Source: Bacillus sp. ISL-37 (GTDB taxonomy: Bacteria; Bacillota; Bacilli; Bacillales; Cytobacillaceae). From it: a DNA stretch of 61,517 nt. The first letter of the stretch is position 1. Each line of letters begins with the position of its first letter. Location: NCBI RefSeq assembly GCF_018613315.1, contig NZ_JAGGQL010000041.1, forward strand, positions 1-61,517, in the 5' to 3' direction. The notes beneath the pieces were generated by a model that made no database searches, was not told where the DNA came from, and saw nothing but the letters and a program-made list of their open reading frames with translations. A program made the position numbers and the translations under genes. Of this stretch, positions 46,029 through 55,275 are shown in pieces.

Positions 46029-46928
46029 ATGATTAATAAAATATTATCTTATTTCCCTGATTCTGTCACGCATGAATATATCCCACTCCCTCCATCACCT
46101 GATTACTACTGGTTTAAAGAGGAAAATGAAAGGCCTTTGTGGATTGGTATTCCTAAAAGTAAAATCTCTGAAAGCCAGCTTGAACTAATGAAAAACTTGT
46201 TTGAATTTGTCGAGCTGGAAATTAATACACAATTAACAGGTACAGCGCATTCATGGAATCAATTTCTTTTCCATGATGGTGCTCTGCCAGCCGCAGGGAT
46301 CGATGAAGTCCGTTTCATCCAGTTCAAGTTGCAGTCAAATAATATCGAATCAGAGGAAATCCATGAAGCTTTAAAAGGATTCTTCCCTGACCATACCACC
46401 CTCTGGATAAAGGATTCGTACGGAATCATTATTGAAGAAAAAAAGGAAGTGCCAGAAAACGCTGATGATCTTTTTTCCATTGCCTCAACACTCGAGAGTG
46501 ACTTCTACGTAAAGATCTCCTTTTATATCGGCAAATTCAAGAAGGTTTCTATGCAGCTCCCTGACTTTTTCAAAAGAGAAAAGCAGGTATTCGAGGAATT
46601 GACAACACATACCACCCGTGATGCTGTATACACCTTCGAGAAGGCTTTTCCGATGCTGTTAGCGACACATTTGCCAGAATACCTTAAGGAAATTCTGGAA
46701 TCTACCATCCTTGAGGCATTTGGAGAGGATAAAGAGTTAATGGCGACGATAAAAGTATTTCTTGAAAGCAATTCTAACGCCTCTCTTTCCGCCAAAAAAC
46801 TTTATGTCCATCGGAATACGCTTCAATACAGATTGGACAAGTTCATGGAGAAAACCGGTGTCAGCTTAAAGGATTTTGATGCAGCCGTTGTAGTTTACCT
46901 TGCCAGTATTTATGAAGAAATGCGCTGA
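46029..46928 (+). CDS. yxkF: PucR/CdaR-type HTH regulator (YxkF-like)
   Basis: A 299-residue protein whose C-terminal ~60 residues form the PucR-type helix-turn-helix (LSAKKLYVHRNTLQYRLDKF). The N-terminal ~220 residues have no motif I recognise. In B. subtilis yxkF lies next to msmX, as here. I chose ATG 46029 with GAGG upstream; the open frame runs 117 codons further back, across the antisense of the repressor gene, and is not coding. It might control sugar-uptake genes; this is inferred from the neighbour. Confidence 0.8.
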   Translation: MINKILSYFPDSVTHEYIPLPPSPDYYWFKEENERPLWIGIPKSKISESQLELMKNLFEFVELEINTQLTGTAHSWNQFLFHDGALPAAGIDEVRFIQFKLQSNNIESEEIHEALKGFFPDHTTLWIKDSYGIIIEEKKEVPENADDLFSIASTLESDFYVKISFYIGKFKKVSMQLPDFFKREKQVFEELTTHTTRDAVYTFEKAFPMLLATHLPEYLKEILESTILEAFGEDKELMATIKVFLESNSNASLSAKKLYVHRNTLQYRLDKFMEKTGVSLKDFDAAVVVYLASIYEEMR

Positions 46929-47053
46929 TCCTTTACCATTAAACAAATTGCATAAAAGGGCTTATATGATTTTTGTGCACCCTGCCGATGATTACTTCAG
47001 GTCATTTCCGCTAAACTGTTTTTGTAGACAAACATTCAGGGAGGCTTTAAAAA

Positions 47054-48154
47054 ATGGCCGAGTTAAAATTAGACAATATTTATAAAATCTATGACAATAA
47101 AGTAACAGCTGTAGAAGACTTCAACCTTCACATCCAGGATAAAGAATTCATCGTATTCGTTGGCCCATCAGGCTGCGGTAAATCTACTACACTTCGAATG
47201 ATTGCAGGACTAGAAGAGATTTCTAAAGGCGATTTCTATATCGATGGAAAGCGCGTTAATGATGTACCTCCAAAAGACCGTGATATCGCAATGGTTTTCC
47301 AGAACTATGCACTATATCCACATATGACTGTTTACGATAACATGGCATTCGGATTGAAGCTTCGTAAATTCGCTAAGGATGAAATTGATCGCCGCGTTCA
47401 AGAAGCTGCCAAAATCCTTGGTCTTGAGCCGTACTTAGACCGTAAGCCAAAAGCACTTTCTGGTGGTCAGCGCCAGCGTGTTGCATTGGGACGTGCGATT
47501 GTCCGTGACGCAAAGGTCTTCTTAATGGACGAACCATTATCAAACCTTGACGCAAAGCTTCGTGTACAGATGCGTGCAGAAATCGCAAAGCTTCACCGCC
47601 GTCTGGATACAACGACTATCTACGTAACCCATGACCAGACTGAAGCGATGACAATGGCAACTCGCCTTGTAGTCATGAAGGATGGTATCATCCAGCAGGT
47701 TGGAGCTCCTAAAGAAGTTTACGAAAATCCTGAAAACGTCTTTGTTGGCGGATTTATCGGATCACCTTCCATGAACTTCTTTACTGGTAAGCTTGAAGAA
47801 GGCAAATTCACAAACAATAACTCTTCGATCGCTATTCCAGAAGGCAAAATGAAAGTTCTTCGCTCTCAAGGTTATGTCGGCAAGGACATCATCCTTGGCG
47901 TAAGACCAGAAGATCTTCACGATGAGCCAGTATTCATCGATGCTTCACAAGGCGCTACTATCAAGGCAAATGTTGAAGTTTCTGAATTAACTGGTGCTGA
48001 AACAATGATCTACTCTCAATTCGAAGGCCAGGACTTTGTGGCACGTGTTGATTCACGTACAGATGTAACACCAGGTCAGGTAATTGAATTGGCATTCGAT
48101 ATGAATAAAGTCCACTTCTTTGATGCTGAAACAGAAAGTAGGATCCGTCCTTAA
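47054..48154 (+). CDS. msmX: Multi-sugar ABC transporter ATPase MsmX
   Basis: A 366-residue ABC ATPase of the CUT1 type, shared by several oligosaccharide importers in Bacillus. Walker A is GPSGCGKST (about 37-45), the Q-loop is FQNYALYPHMT, the signature LSGGQRQRVALGRA, Walker B VFLMDEPLSNLD and the switch His is in VTHDQTEAM. The C-terminal OB/MalK regulatory domain follows (about 235-366). No permease genes are adjacent, typical of a shared ATPase. GGGAGG precedes ATG 47054. Confidence 0.96.
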   Translation: MAELKLDNIYKIYDNKVTAVEDFNLHIQDKEFIVFVGPSGCGKSTTLRMIAGLEEISKGDFYIDGKRVNDVPPKDRDIAMVFQNYALYPHMTVYDNMAFGLKLRKFAKDEIDRRVQEAAKILGLEPYLDRKPKALSGGQRQRVALGRAIVRDAKVFLMDEPLSNLDAKLRVQMRAEIAKLHRRLDTTTIYVTHDQTEAMTMATRLVVMKDGIIQQVGAPKEVYENPENVFVGGFIGSPSMNFFTGKLEEGKFTNNNSSIAIPEGKMKVLRSQGYVGKDIILGVRPEDLHDEPVFIDASQGATIKANVEVSELTGAETMIYSQFEGQDFVARVDSRTDVTPGQVIELAFDMNKVHFFDAETESRIRP

Positions 48155-48165
48155 TTCTAGACGAT

Positions 48166-48197
48166 AAAAAAGCAACCGCGGCCTGCGGTTGCTTTTT
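48166..48197 (+). terminator. Terminator after msmX
   Basis: AAGCAACCGC pairs with GCGGTTGCTT around a short loop, followed by T6. Confidence 0.93.
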
Positions 48198-48230
48198 TCT
48201 ATTACTCACTATTCCTGAACTACGAAAGCC

Positions 48231-48473
48231 TCATTCTTTAATTAGAATAACCTGGCTTGATCCGCAATTTGTACATTTAAACATATGCGGGCATTCCCCT
48301 TCGGCGAAATCAGTTGGATACCCATCTTCTAGCTTCATTTGATCGATTGGCATATATGGACTGTAATCATCGTAAAAGTCTGCTTCTCGCCCAATGTTCT
48401 CCATGCTGCCGCTGCAGTTTGGACACGACGGAGTGATCGACTTGAAGCCGTTGCAAATCGGGCACATCCCCAT
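48231..48473 (-). CDS. Small zinc-ribbon protein
   Basis: An 80-residue protein with Cys pairs spaced like zinc ligands: CPIC and CPNC near the N terminus, then CPHMFKCTNC near the C terminus. The middle is acidic and Tyr-rich. It probably binds one or two zinc ions; no function is known to me. I chose ATG 48473, eight bases after AAAGGA, over the TTG nine bases upstream. It is divergent from the SASP gene and may be a sporulation gene by location only. Confidence 0.72.
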   Translation of the reverse strand: MGMCPICNGFKSITPSCPNCSGSMENIGREADFYDDYSPYMPIDQMKLEDGYPTDFAEGECPHMFKCTNCGSSQVILIKE

Positions 48474-48575
48474 TCTCTTCAATCCTTTCTGCTTTACTGA
48501 TATCGATAGTTTGCGTTGATTAAAATTGGTTATGTAAGATGATTATTTTGGAAGTAATTACCTAAATCACTCGGC

Positions 48576-48604
48576 GCATAAACTTCTCAAAACAAAACAT
48601 ACTA
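48576..48604 (+). promoter_or_regulatory. Probable sigma-G promoter of SASP gene
   Basis: GCATA (48576-48580) fits the sigma-G -35 GHATR, and CATACTA (48598-48604) fits the -10 CATWHTA exactly, with a 17-bp spacer. Transcription would begin near 48611, giving a ~220-nt leader that contains the structured element at 48662-48794. Confidence 0.75.
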
Positions 48605-48661
48605 GTTATTAATAAAGCAGCAACAGAAAACAACGCAGCAACAACAAGCGCAACAAAATCA

Positions 48662-48794
48662 TTGGGTTAAGCCTTAGAAGGCAGCTATACGCGCGCCGGT
48701 GCAATTCCGGCTAGCCCAGCCAAATTTCTTATAGCGGGTTAAACCAGGCGGCATGGCAAAAGCCATGATTGGTTCAAGTCCAATACTAACCCAA
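48662..48794 (+). ncRNA. Structured tRNA-like leader element of the SASP gene
   Basis: The outer stem TTGGGTTA (48662-48669) / TAACCCAA (48787-48794) encloses several stem-loops. These are GCCT/AGGC (48671-48682), GCTATA 48684-48689 / TATAGC 48730-48735 holding the hairpin GCCGG-TGCAATT-CCGGC (48695-48711), CATGGC/GCCATG around AAAA (48752-48767), and ATTGG-TTCAAGT-CCAAT (48768-48784) with a canonical T-loop. A competing fold pairs TGGGTTA 48663-48669 with TAGCCCA 48712-48718, directly after the T-arm-like hairpin and followed by G-CCA, which copies tRNA acceptor geometry. A full cloverleaf is absent. Function unknown. Confidence 0.65.
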
Positions 48795-48829
48795 ATACAA
48801 CTATGAAAAACACAAAGGAGGAAATATTA

Positions 48830-49033
48830 ATGGCTAGCAGTAACAACTCTAATCAATTATTAGTTCCTGGTGTTCAACAAGCTCTTGATCAAATGAAGTA
48901 CGAAATCGCTACAGAATTTGGCGTACAACTTGGTGGAGAAACTACTTCTCGTGCTAACGGATCTGTTGGTGGAGAAATCACTAAGCGCCTAGTTCAAATG
49001 GCTGAGCAACAACTTGGCGGTTCTGCACGCTAG
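48830..49033 (+). CDS. Alpha/beta-type small acid-soluble spore protein
   Basis: A 67-residue SASP that coats and protects spore DNA and is degraded at germination. The germination-protease site is visible as TEFGV ([11 protein letters not shown]), and the C-terminal [15 protein letters not shown] helix is diagnostic. The start is ATG 48830, seven bases after AAGGAGGA; an upstream in-frame ATG at 48803 is inside the leader. It is preceded by a sigma-G promoter match and a structured leader, and followed by a strong terminator. Confidence 0.95.
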   Translation: MASSNNSNQLLVPGVQQALDQMKYEIATEFGVQLGGETTSRANGSVGGEITKRLVQMAEQQLGGSAR

Positions 49034-49068
49034 ATTGTAATTAACAATAAAATTAAATAGAATGGCTA

Positions 49069-49094
49069 GGCCCCCTTCCCAAAGGGGGCCTTTT
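49069..49094 (+). terminator. Terminator after SASP gene
   Basis: GGCCCCCTT (49069-49077) pairs with AAGGGGGCC (49082-49090) around CCCA, then T4. Confidence 0.92.
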
Positions 49095-49191
49095 AAATTG
49101 TAGTTCTGAGCCTTTCAAGGAACTGCTTAACTGGAACTTGAATTTGTATGACTTCCATTCACCTATTACGGCTAAATGAAGAAGCACTCTG

Positions 49192-50574
49192 TTAAATCAT
49201 CTTTTCAGGCTTAACCCACTCGTCATATTGCTCTGATGTTAAATAGCCTGTTTTAATCGCTGCTTCTTTCAAGGTTGTATTTTCTTTGAAAGCGAGCTTG
49301 GCGATTTCTGCTGCTTTTTCATAGCCAATATGTGGATTCAAAGCTGTTACAAGCATTAATGACCGCTCAACATGGCCACCAATTACATCCAAATTCGCCT
49401 CAATACCTTCTACACAGTTATCATTGAATGATCTCATTCCATCCGCCAACAGCCTTGCACTCTGCAAGAAGTTATAAATGATAACTGGTTTAAAAACATT
49501 CAGTTCAAAATTTCCCTGGCTGGCTGCAAAACCGATGGTTGCATCATTTCCAAACACCTGTGTCGCTACCATCGTCAGTGCTTCGCTCTGGGTTGGATTA
49601 ACCTTACCAGGCATGATGGAGCTGCCAGGCTCATTTGCCGGTATCGATAGTTCTCCAATCCCGCTTCTTGGACCGCTGGCCAGCCAGCGAACATCATTGG
49701 CAATTTTCATCAAGTCTGCTGCGAGTCCTTTTAATGCTCCATGAAGGAACACGATTTCATCATGTGAGGTCAGTGCATGGAATTTGTTTGGAGCGGAATG
49801 GAATGTCTCCCCCGTTTGTTCAACAAGCTGTTTCGCAACCTTGTCACCAAAATCCTTCGCGGCATTTATGCCTGTACCTACAGCAGTCCCGCCAATCGCT
49901 AAATCTCGTACGTATTTCAATCCATCCTTAATCATCTGTTCATTTTTTTCAAGCATGGCTCTCCAGCCACTGATTTCCTGCCCCAATGTCAATGGAGTCG
50001 CATCCTGGAGATGTGTCCTGCCAATTTTGATGATGTCATTGAATTCTTGTTCCTTTTTCTTCAATGTTTCTTTAAAAAGTTCAAGCGCAGGCAATACTTC
50101 ACCTGTCACTTTTTTGACAGCAGCAATATGCATCGCTGTCGGGAATGTATCGTTCGAGCTCTGTGACATATTCACATCATCATTTGGGTGGACCTTTTCA
50201 TCAGACCCCTGATTTTTGAGCAGCTCACTCGCCCTTCTTGCGACCACTTCATTCACGTTCATGTTGGATTGAGTTCCGCTTCCCGTCTGCCATACAACTA
50301 ACGGAAAATGTGTATCAAAATGCCCGGATAGAATTTCATCGCAGGCTGCCTCAATCGCCTTCGCTTTTGCATCTGACAACTTTCCAGAGGCGGCATTCAC
50401 ACTAGCTGCAGCTTTCTTTACTTCTGCAAATGCATAAATCACATCAATTGGCATTCTTTCTGTGCCTATCTTGAAATTCTGTTTGCTCCGCTGTGTTTGC
50501 GCACCCCAGTACTTCTCTGATGGCACTTTGATTTCGCCTATTGTATCTCTTTCAATCCGATAATCTGACAACAC
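49192..50574 (-). CDS. fumC: Fumarate hydratase, class II
   Basis: A 460-residue enzyme (citG in B. subtilis) interconverting fumarate and malate in the TCA cycle. The superfamily signature [16 protein letters not shown] is present. The substrate-site elements [25 protein letters not shown] and [10 protein letters not shown] are intact, and the length is standard. It uses a non-ATG start (GTG 50574 or TTG 50571) behind GAGGAGGG. No terminator is obvious just after its stop codon. Confidence 0.96.
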   Translation of the reverse strand: MLSDYRIERDTIGEIKVPSEKYWGAQTQRSKQNFKIGTERMPIDVIYAFAEVKKAAASVNAASGKLSDAKAKAIEAACDEILSGHFDTHFPLVVWQTGSGTQSNMNVNEVVARRASELLKNQGSDEKVHPNDDVNMSQSSNDTFPTAMHIAAVKKVTGEVLPALELFKETLKKKEQEFNDIIKIGRTHLQDATPLTLGQEISGWRAMLEKNEQMIKDGLKYVRDLAIGGTAVGTGINAAKDFGDKVAKQLVEQTGETFHSAPNKFHALTSHDEIVFLHGALKGLAADLMKIANDVRWLASGPRSGIGELSIPANEPGSSIMPGKVNPTQSEALTMVATQVFGNDATIGFAASQGNFELNVFKPVIIYNFLQSARLLADGMRSFNDNCVEGIEANLDVIGGHVERSLMLVTALNPHIGYEKAAEIAKLAFKENTTLKEAAIKTGYLTSEQYDEWVKPEKMI

Positions 50575-50680
50575 AATCCCTCCTCAATCTAATTATTAAC
50601 TTATCGAAACATTTAAAACATTTTCGCCTATAGGATAACTGTTTTTAAGAAGAAATTACAGAAAAGTGCATGCAAGCCAA

Positions 50681-50717
50681 AAAAGCGGAAGCAGTCATGA
50701 ATGCTGCTTCCGCTTTT
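50681..50717 (-). terminator. Terminator of the 27-residue gene
   Basis: A 14-bp perfect stem (AAAAGCGGAAGCAG / CTGCTTCCGCTTTT). Reading on the minus strand, it is followed by T-rich sequence. Confidence 0.9.
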
Positions 50718-50741
50718 CATTATGTCTATTTTCGCTCCAGG

Positions 50742-50825
50742 TTATGCCTTATAAATTGCATAGCCTATATAATAGCCCAGGATCATGATGCTTGCGATGC
50801 TTAAGGTTACTGCGAACTCCGCCAT
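50742..50825 (-). CDS. Tiny single-helix membrane protein (27 aa)
   Basis: A short gene below usual ORF cut-offs. ATG 50825 is preceded by an ideal AGGAGG at eight bases, and its stop is 25 bases before a strong terminator, so it is a complete one-gene unit. The product starts MAEFAVTLSIAS and continues as one hydrophobic helix ending GYAIYKA. It may be a subunit-like or regulatory membrane peptide; I do not recognise a family. Confidence 0.72.
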   Translation of the reverse strand: MAEFAVTLSIASIMILGYYIGYAIYKA

Positions 50826-50986
50826 CTTGACAACCTCCTGAATTTTTATGTGGTTATTATTAAATTACCACAGTAAGCCTAACGGCAACGATAGGGTTTC
50901 GTAACATTCTGTGACATAAATAGGATTGGAAGTGACGTTTCTCATATTCCGTAAAAGCAATAATTGCATCATCATTTAAACAAAAA

Positions 50987-51016
50987 ATCCACACCCAATA
51001 AAAATGGGTCTGGATA
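50987..51016 (-). terminator. Terminator after yheH
   Basis: ATCCACACCCA pairs imperfectly with TGGGTCTGGAT. On the minus strand the right side leads into TTTTTTG. Confidence 0.82.
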
Positions 51017-51023
51017 TTCTTGT

Positions 51024-53027
51024 TTAACCTGCCTTAATTTTGTTGCCCAGCTGCAGCTGGTACATTTGAAAATATTTACCTTTAAGCTCCATTAGTTGAT
51101 CATGGTTACCTTTCTCAACAATCCGACCGCGGTCCAGTACAAGGATCTGGTCAGCATTGCGTATGGTCGACAATCTGTGGGCAATGATGAAAGTCGTCCT
51201 GCCCTCCTTAAGGACATCCATTGCTTCCTGGATAATCGCTTCTGTCTCGGTATCAATGCTCGATGTCGCTTCATCAAGAATCAGGATGGCCGGATCGAAG
51301 GCCAAGGCTCTGGCAAAAGAAACCAGCTGTCGCTGCCCGCTTGATAGCGTACTGCCTTTTTCAATCACCGGCTCATCATACCCTTTTTCAAGATTTTTCA
51401 GGACGGTGTCTGCCCCAACGCTGGCCAGCGCTTTCTCAACGCTTTCCCTGGTGATGTCAGGGTGATCGAGGCTGACGTTGGAGGCTATTGTGCCGGTAAA
51501 AAGGAACGGATCCTGCAGGACAATCCCCATATGCTTCCGCAACGTCTGTCTCGGCATTTCGGTAATATCCATCCCGTCAATCAGAATTTTACCTTCCTGC
51601 GGATCATAGAACCTGAACAGCAGGTTCATAATCGAACTTTTGCCTGATCCCGTATGGCCTACGAGTGCAACTGTTTCACCCTGTTTTGCTTCAAAGCAAA
51701 GATCCTTAAGCACATATTCACCTTTTTTATAGCCGAAGGATACATGGTCGAAAAGGACATTTCCTTTGTAGCGGGGAATCTCCTTCTCGCTTACGTCGAT
51801 TCCTTCCTCATCCATAAGATTGAACACCCGCTCTCCGGCAACAAGAGCCTGCTCAAGGTTAGCCAGCTGGTTGACGATTCCCTGGACAGGATTGAACAGA
51901 CGGTTAATATAATCGACGAACGCGTAAAGCATACCGAGTGAAATGGCAGAAGATGGCTGAAGTGCCTCACCGCCAAAATACCAGATGAACGCCACGAAGA
52001 CGATATTTCTTAAAACTCCCACAAGGTTATGGGAGGTTGAGGAATTCAAACTCAACAATTTATTTTGAAAAGTGAAATGCTCCTTGTTCAACGTCTCGAA
52101 TTCCTGTTGTGTTTCTTTTTCCCGGCTGAAGGCCTGGATGATGCTCATGCCCTGGATCGATTCATTGATCATGCCATTAATATCACTAACGCGGGAGCGG
52201 ATGACATGGTTGTATTTTGATGCGTACTTCCGGTAAAGCTTCGCCCAGACAAACAGGATTGGCAACAGCAGTAAACAAATCGCTGCAAGGTTCGCATTCA
52301 GGATGAACAAGGCAATATAGATGCCGGTAATATAAATGAAACTTGTAAAGAAAGTTGAAAGGACCGTAACGTACAATTCACGGATCGCCTCTGTATCATT
52401 CGTGATCCTCGCAACGACCTTCCCTGCAGGAAGATTGTCAAAATACTGGATCGGCAGTCTCTGAATCTGTCTGAAGACATCCTCCCGGAGCTTCTGGATA
52501 ATCCGGTTCGCTGACTTTTGCAAATAAAATCTTTGGCCATATTGGAAGATGGACGCAATGATCAGTAAGCCGAAATAAAACGAAAGAAGCTTAATAATAT
52601 TCGGGATTTCTGGTTTATAAAAATTCATCAAATCATCGCCGGATAGAACTTCTGCTTCATATTGCGCAGCCTTTGACCCTTTGCTTATTGTTAATAACCC
52701 ATCCTCATAGCTGCGGCTTCCATCGAATTCGACATCAGCATCCACAAATACAAAATTCCTTCCAACCTGTAAAATCCGGGTAGAATCTGCGTTCGCAGCT
52801 TCGCCATTCTTTGTGTAATAACTGCCATTATATTCAACTGCACCATCGCCAGCTTCTGTCTTGTGCCAGACTGACTCAATTCCTAAAATGTGGTTATCAA
52901 TCATCCGCTTGGCGATGAATGGTCCTGCCAGGTCTGCAACAACAGCGACCGTCAGCATCGCCAGGGCAATAAGGATTATTTTCTTATAATTTAACGCATA
53001 TCTAAACAGTCTTTTTCCTGTACTCAT
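51024..53027 (-). CDS. yheH: Heterodimeric ABC multidrug exporter subunit YheH (BmrD-like)
   Basis: A 667-residue half-transporter: six membrane helices (about 15-400), with an extracellular insert between helices 1 and 2, then an ATPase domain. Walker A is GHTGSGKSS, the signature LSSGQRQLVSFARAL and Walker B ILILDEATSSID with the catalytic Glu intact. This matches BmrD, the catalytically competent partner of BmrC. ATG 53027 follows AGAGGAGGTG and overlaps the stop of yheI by four bases. Confidence 0.93.
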   Translation of the reverse strand: MSTGKRLFRYALNYKKIILIALAMLTVAVVADLAGPFIAKRMIDNHILGIESVWHKTEAGDGAVEYNGSYYTKNGEAANADSTRILQVGRNFVFVDADVEFDGSRSYEDGLLTISKGSKAAQYEAEVLSGDDLMNFYKPEIPNIIKLLSFYFGLLIIASIFQYGQRFYLQKSANRIIQKLREDVFRQIQRLPIQYFDNLPAGKVVARITNDTEAIRELYVTVLSTFFTSFIYITGIYIALFILNANLAAICLLLLPILFVWAKLYRKYASKYNHVIRSRVSDINGMINESIQGMSIIQAFSREKETQQEFETLNKEHFTFQNKLLSLNSSTSHNLVGVLRNIVFVAFIWYFGGEALQPSSAISLGMLYAFVDYINRLFNPVQGIVNQLANLEQALVAGERVFNLMDEEGIDVSEKEIPRYKGNVLFDHVSFGYKKGEYVLKDLCFEAKQGETVALVGHTGSGKSSIMNLLFRFYDPQEGKILIDGMDITEMPRQTLRKHMGIVLQDPFLFTGTIASNVSLDHPDITRESVEKALASVGADTVLKNLEKGYDEPVIEKGSTLSSGQRQLVSFARALAFDPAILILDEATSSIDTETEAIIQEAMDVLKEGRTTFIIAHRLSTIRNADQILVLDRGRIVEKGNHDQLMELKGKYFQMYQLQLGNKIKAG

Positions 53028-54781
53028 ACGGAGTGCACCTCCTCTTCGACTGCTGCAGCCTGCTGCTTGATATATTGCTCGTAATACCAACCTTGAGCAG
53101 CCATCAATTGTTCGTGCGTGCCTTCCTCAATTATTTTTCCATCTTCAAGTACGACGATATGATCAGCATGCTCAACCGCAGACATTCTGTGAGTTGTTAT
53201 GATGGTTGTTTTCGCATTCCGCTCTCTGCGGATGTTATCAATGATTTTTTTCTCTGTTTTTGCATCGACTGCTGAAAGCGAATCATCGAGAATAAGGATT
53301 TCCGGATCCTTGATCAAAGCACGTGCAATCGAAATACGCTGCTTCTGGCCGCCAGACAGTGCGACCCCTTTTTCACCGACAAGTGTCTCCAGACCTTCCG
53401 GCAGCATTTCCAGGTCTTTGCGAAAAGCAGCCAAATCGATGATATCCTGCAAATCTTTTTCTGAAGCCATCGGGTTTCCGAACAGAATATTTTCCTTAAC
53501 CGAACGGGAGAAAAGGATGTTTTCCTGCGGAACATACCCCATCCAGCCCCGAGTCTGCCTCAGGCTGTGCTCCTGGATCGGCACTCCTGATACAAGGAGG
53601 TTCCCACTGCCTTCAGGATATTCCCTCAACAGCTGTTTGATTAGTGTTGTCTTGCCGCTCCCCGTCTTCCCGACGATTCCCAGCGTTTCACCACGGTTCA
53701 AATGCAGCTTGATATTATCTAGATTGTTCACATTGGATGAAGGATATTTGAATGTGAACTCGGACATCTGTAAATACTCCGGATCATTTCCCTCCACTGG
53801 TTTCGCTGGATCTGCAACATCCTCTTTGTATGATAATGTCTCATTTAGGCGGTCAAGAGACGCATTGCCTCGCTGCATGACATTGATCAGTTCACCAATT
53901 GCGAACATTGGCCAGATCAGCATTCCCAGGTATACATTGAAGCTGACCAGCTCTCCCAGCGTCAGCTTTTGCTGGAAAACAAGAAATGCTCCATATCCTA
54001 GACCAATCAGGTAGCTCATACCAACAAGGATCTTAATGGTTGGTTCAAACAAAGAATCGATTTTCGCAACTTCGACATTTTTACGGTAGACATCTTCAGT
54101 CAAGTCATGAAACCTTGATTCATCGGATTTCTCCTGTACATACGCACGGATGACCCGCACTCCTGATACGGATTCAAGCACCCTGTCATTCAGCTCGCCG
54201 AATGCATCCTGAGCAGAAGTGAATTTAGAATGAATCTTTTTGCCATATATGTTTACTAGAAATGCCATGATTGGCAGTGGGATGATCGAAACAAGTGTAA
54301 GCTCCCAGCTGATGAAAAATCCCATCGTGAACAAGATCGTCAGCATGAAAATGCTCGAATCGACAAGTGTCAGTACTCCGAAACCAGCCGTGATTGATAT
54401 TGCTTTTAAATCATTCGTCGCCCTTGCCATCAAGTCACCTGTACGATTCCTTTCAAAGAACGTCGGTGTCATCTTCAGCAAATGCTTCATGAAGCGGGTC
54501 CTGAGTTTCCGTTCAATCAGGAAGGCTCCGCCGAATAATTGATACATCCAAATGTAAGTGATGAAATAAGAGACCACCGTAATCAGCAAGAGGCCGCCAA
54601 TATACTTTAGAATTAAATTCTGGTTCATGGAACCAATCTGGATAGCATCGATTGCCATCCCGACGATTTTTGGCGGCAGTACATCAAGAATGCCGACAAA
54701 AATCAGTAATGAGATCGCCACACTGTATCTCTTCCAGTTTTCTTTAAAAAACCAGCTTAACTTTGATAAAACTGATAACAT
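53024..54781 (-). CDS. yheI: Heterodimeric ABC multidrug exporter subunit YheI (BmrC-like)
   Basis: A 585-residue half-transporter with six membrane helices and an ATPase domain. Walker A is GKTGSGKTT and the signature LSGGQKQRISIARAL. Walker B reads ILILDDSLSAVD, where Asp replaces the catalytic Glu: the degenerate-site feature known in BmrC. With YheH it forms an asymmetric drug exporter. The ribosome site AGAGAGGAGAG precedes ATG 54781. A short leader ORF lies 36 bases upstream. Confidence 0.93.
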   Translation of the reverse strand: MLSVLSKLSWFFKENWKRYSVAISLLIFVGILDVLPPKIVGMAIDAIQIGSMNQNLILKYIGGLLLITVVSYFITYIWMYQLFGGAFLIERKLRTRFMKHLLKMTPTFFERNRTGDLMARATNDLKAISITAGFGVLTLVDSSIFMLTILFTMGFFISWELTLVSIIPLPIMAFLVNIYGKKIHSKFTSAQDAFGELNDRVLESVSGVRVIRAYVQEKSDESRFHDLTEDVYRKNVEVAKIDSLFEPTIKILVGMSYLIGLGYGAFLVFQQKLTLGELVSFNVYLGMLIWPMFAIGELINVMQRGNASLDRLNETLSYKEDVADPAKPVEGNDPEYLQMSEFTFKYPSSNVNNLDNIKLHLNRGETLGIVGKTGSGKTTLIKQLLREYPEGSGNLLVSGVPIQEHSLRQTRGWMGYVPQENILFSRSVKENILFGNPMASEKDLQDIIDLAAFRKDLEMLPEGLETLVGEKGVALSGGQKQRISIARALIKDPEILILDDSLSAVDAKTEKKIIDNIRRERNAKTTIITTHRMSAVEHADHIVVLEDGKIIEEGTHEQLMAAQGWYYEQYIKQQAAAVEEEVHSV

Positions 54782-54817
54782 AAATAATCACTCTCCTCTC
54801 TCTGTGTAAAAATCTGA

Positions 54818-54874
54818 CTAGCCGCTTTCTAGATATTCCTTTTTTACCAGTTTCTCCACTTTTGATTTGACCAT
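54818..54874 (-). CDS. Leader peptide upstream of yheI (18 aa)
   Basis: ATG 54874 has the strong ribosome site GAGGAGGAAATC, and the ORF encodes MVKSKVEKLVKKEYLESG. Its last codons form the left part of a weak stem (ATCTAG...CTAG...AGAT) followed by T5, ahead of the yheI start. In B. subtilis the homologous exporter is controlled by ribosome-mediated attenuation through the leader peptide BmrB. A similar role is inferred here; the sequence is shorter and not clearly homologous. Confidence 0.62.
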   Translation of the reverse strand: MVKSKVEKLVKKEYLESG

Positions 54875-54923
54875 CTTGATTTCCTCCTCATTTATTTTGG
54901 AATGGATGTTCTCTGAACAGAAC

Positions 54924-55097
54924 AAAAAGCGCAAGCGCCTCGTTCAGCCCCGACAAGCGCTGCCCGACTAGAACGCCACGTCCTGTGGCTGTCGGGTCTG
55001 CACTTCCTGTGCCTTAGAGCGCCGACCGGTGAAGTCGTTCTTTGACTTCACCTGAGCGAACTGAAGCGACTCGAGGGGCTAGGCGCTGGAGCTGGAT
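54924..55097 (+). repeat. Dispersed structured repeat, copy E
   Basis: Nearly identical to copy B over its length, including the arm CCCGAC 54963-54968 / GTCGGG 54991-54996 and the GAAGTC/GACTTC hairpin. It lacks the AT-rich flank. It lies between the yheI leader ORF and its upstream region, so exporter transcripts may start within or after it. Confidence 0.92.
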
Positions 55098-55150
55098 TAA
55101 GCAAACTACCTGTAGTTCTCCACAACTAAATAATTTTTGAATTTCCTAAG

Positions 55151-55253
55151 TAATGAAAAAAGACATACCGCGGCATGCGATATGTCTTGAATCAATCGAT
55201 AAAGACAGAAAAAGGCATACGTCACGCAGATGCGCAACCCATGCCTTTTCAGT
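55151..55253. terminator. Two adjacent hairpins downstream of the 22-aa gene
   Basis: AGACATACC...GATATGTCT near 55160-55187 and AAAAAGGCAT...ATGCCTTTTC near 55210-55251. The second is a likely terminator of the minus-strand small gene at 55276. Confidence 0.65.
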
Positions 55254-55275
55254 CACAGAGCAACTTAATTAAAAA

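Noticed and set aside
48662-48794. Ordinary tRNA gene or tandem tRNA genes
   Set aside because: Neither half has a D arm plus anticodon arm of canonical size; the anticodon-like loop lacks U33, and only T-arm and acceptor features are convincing.
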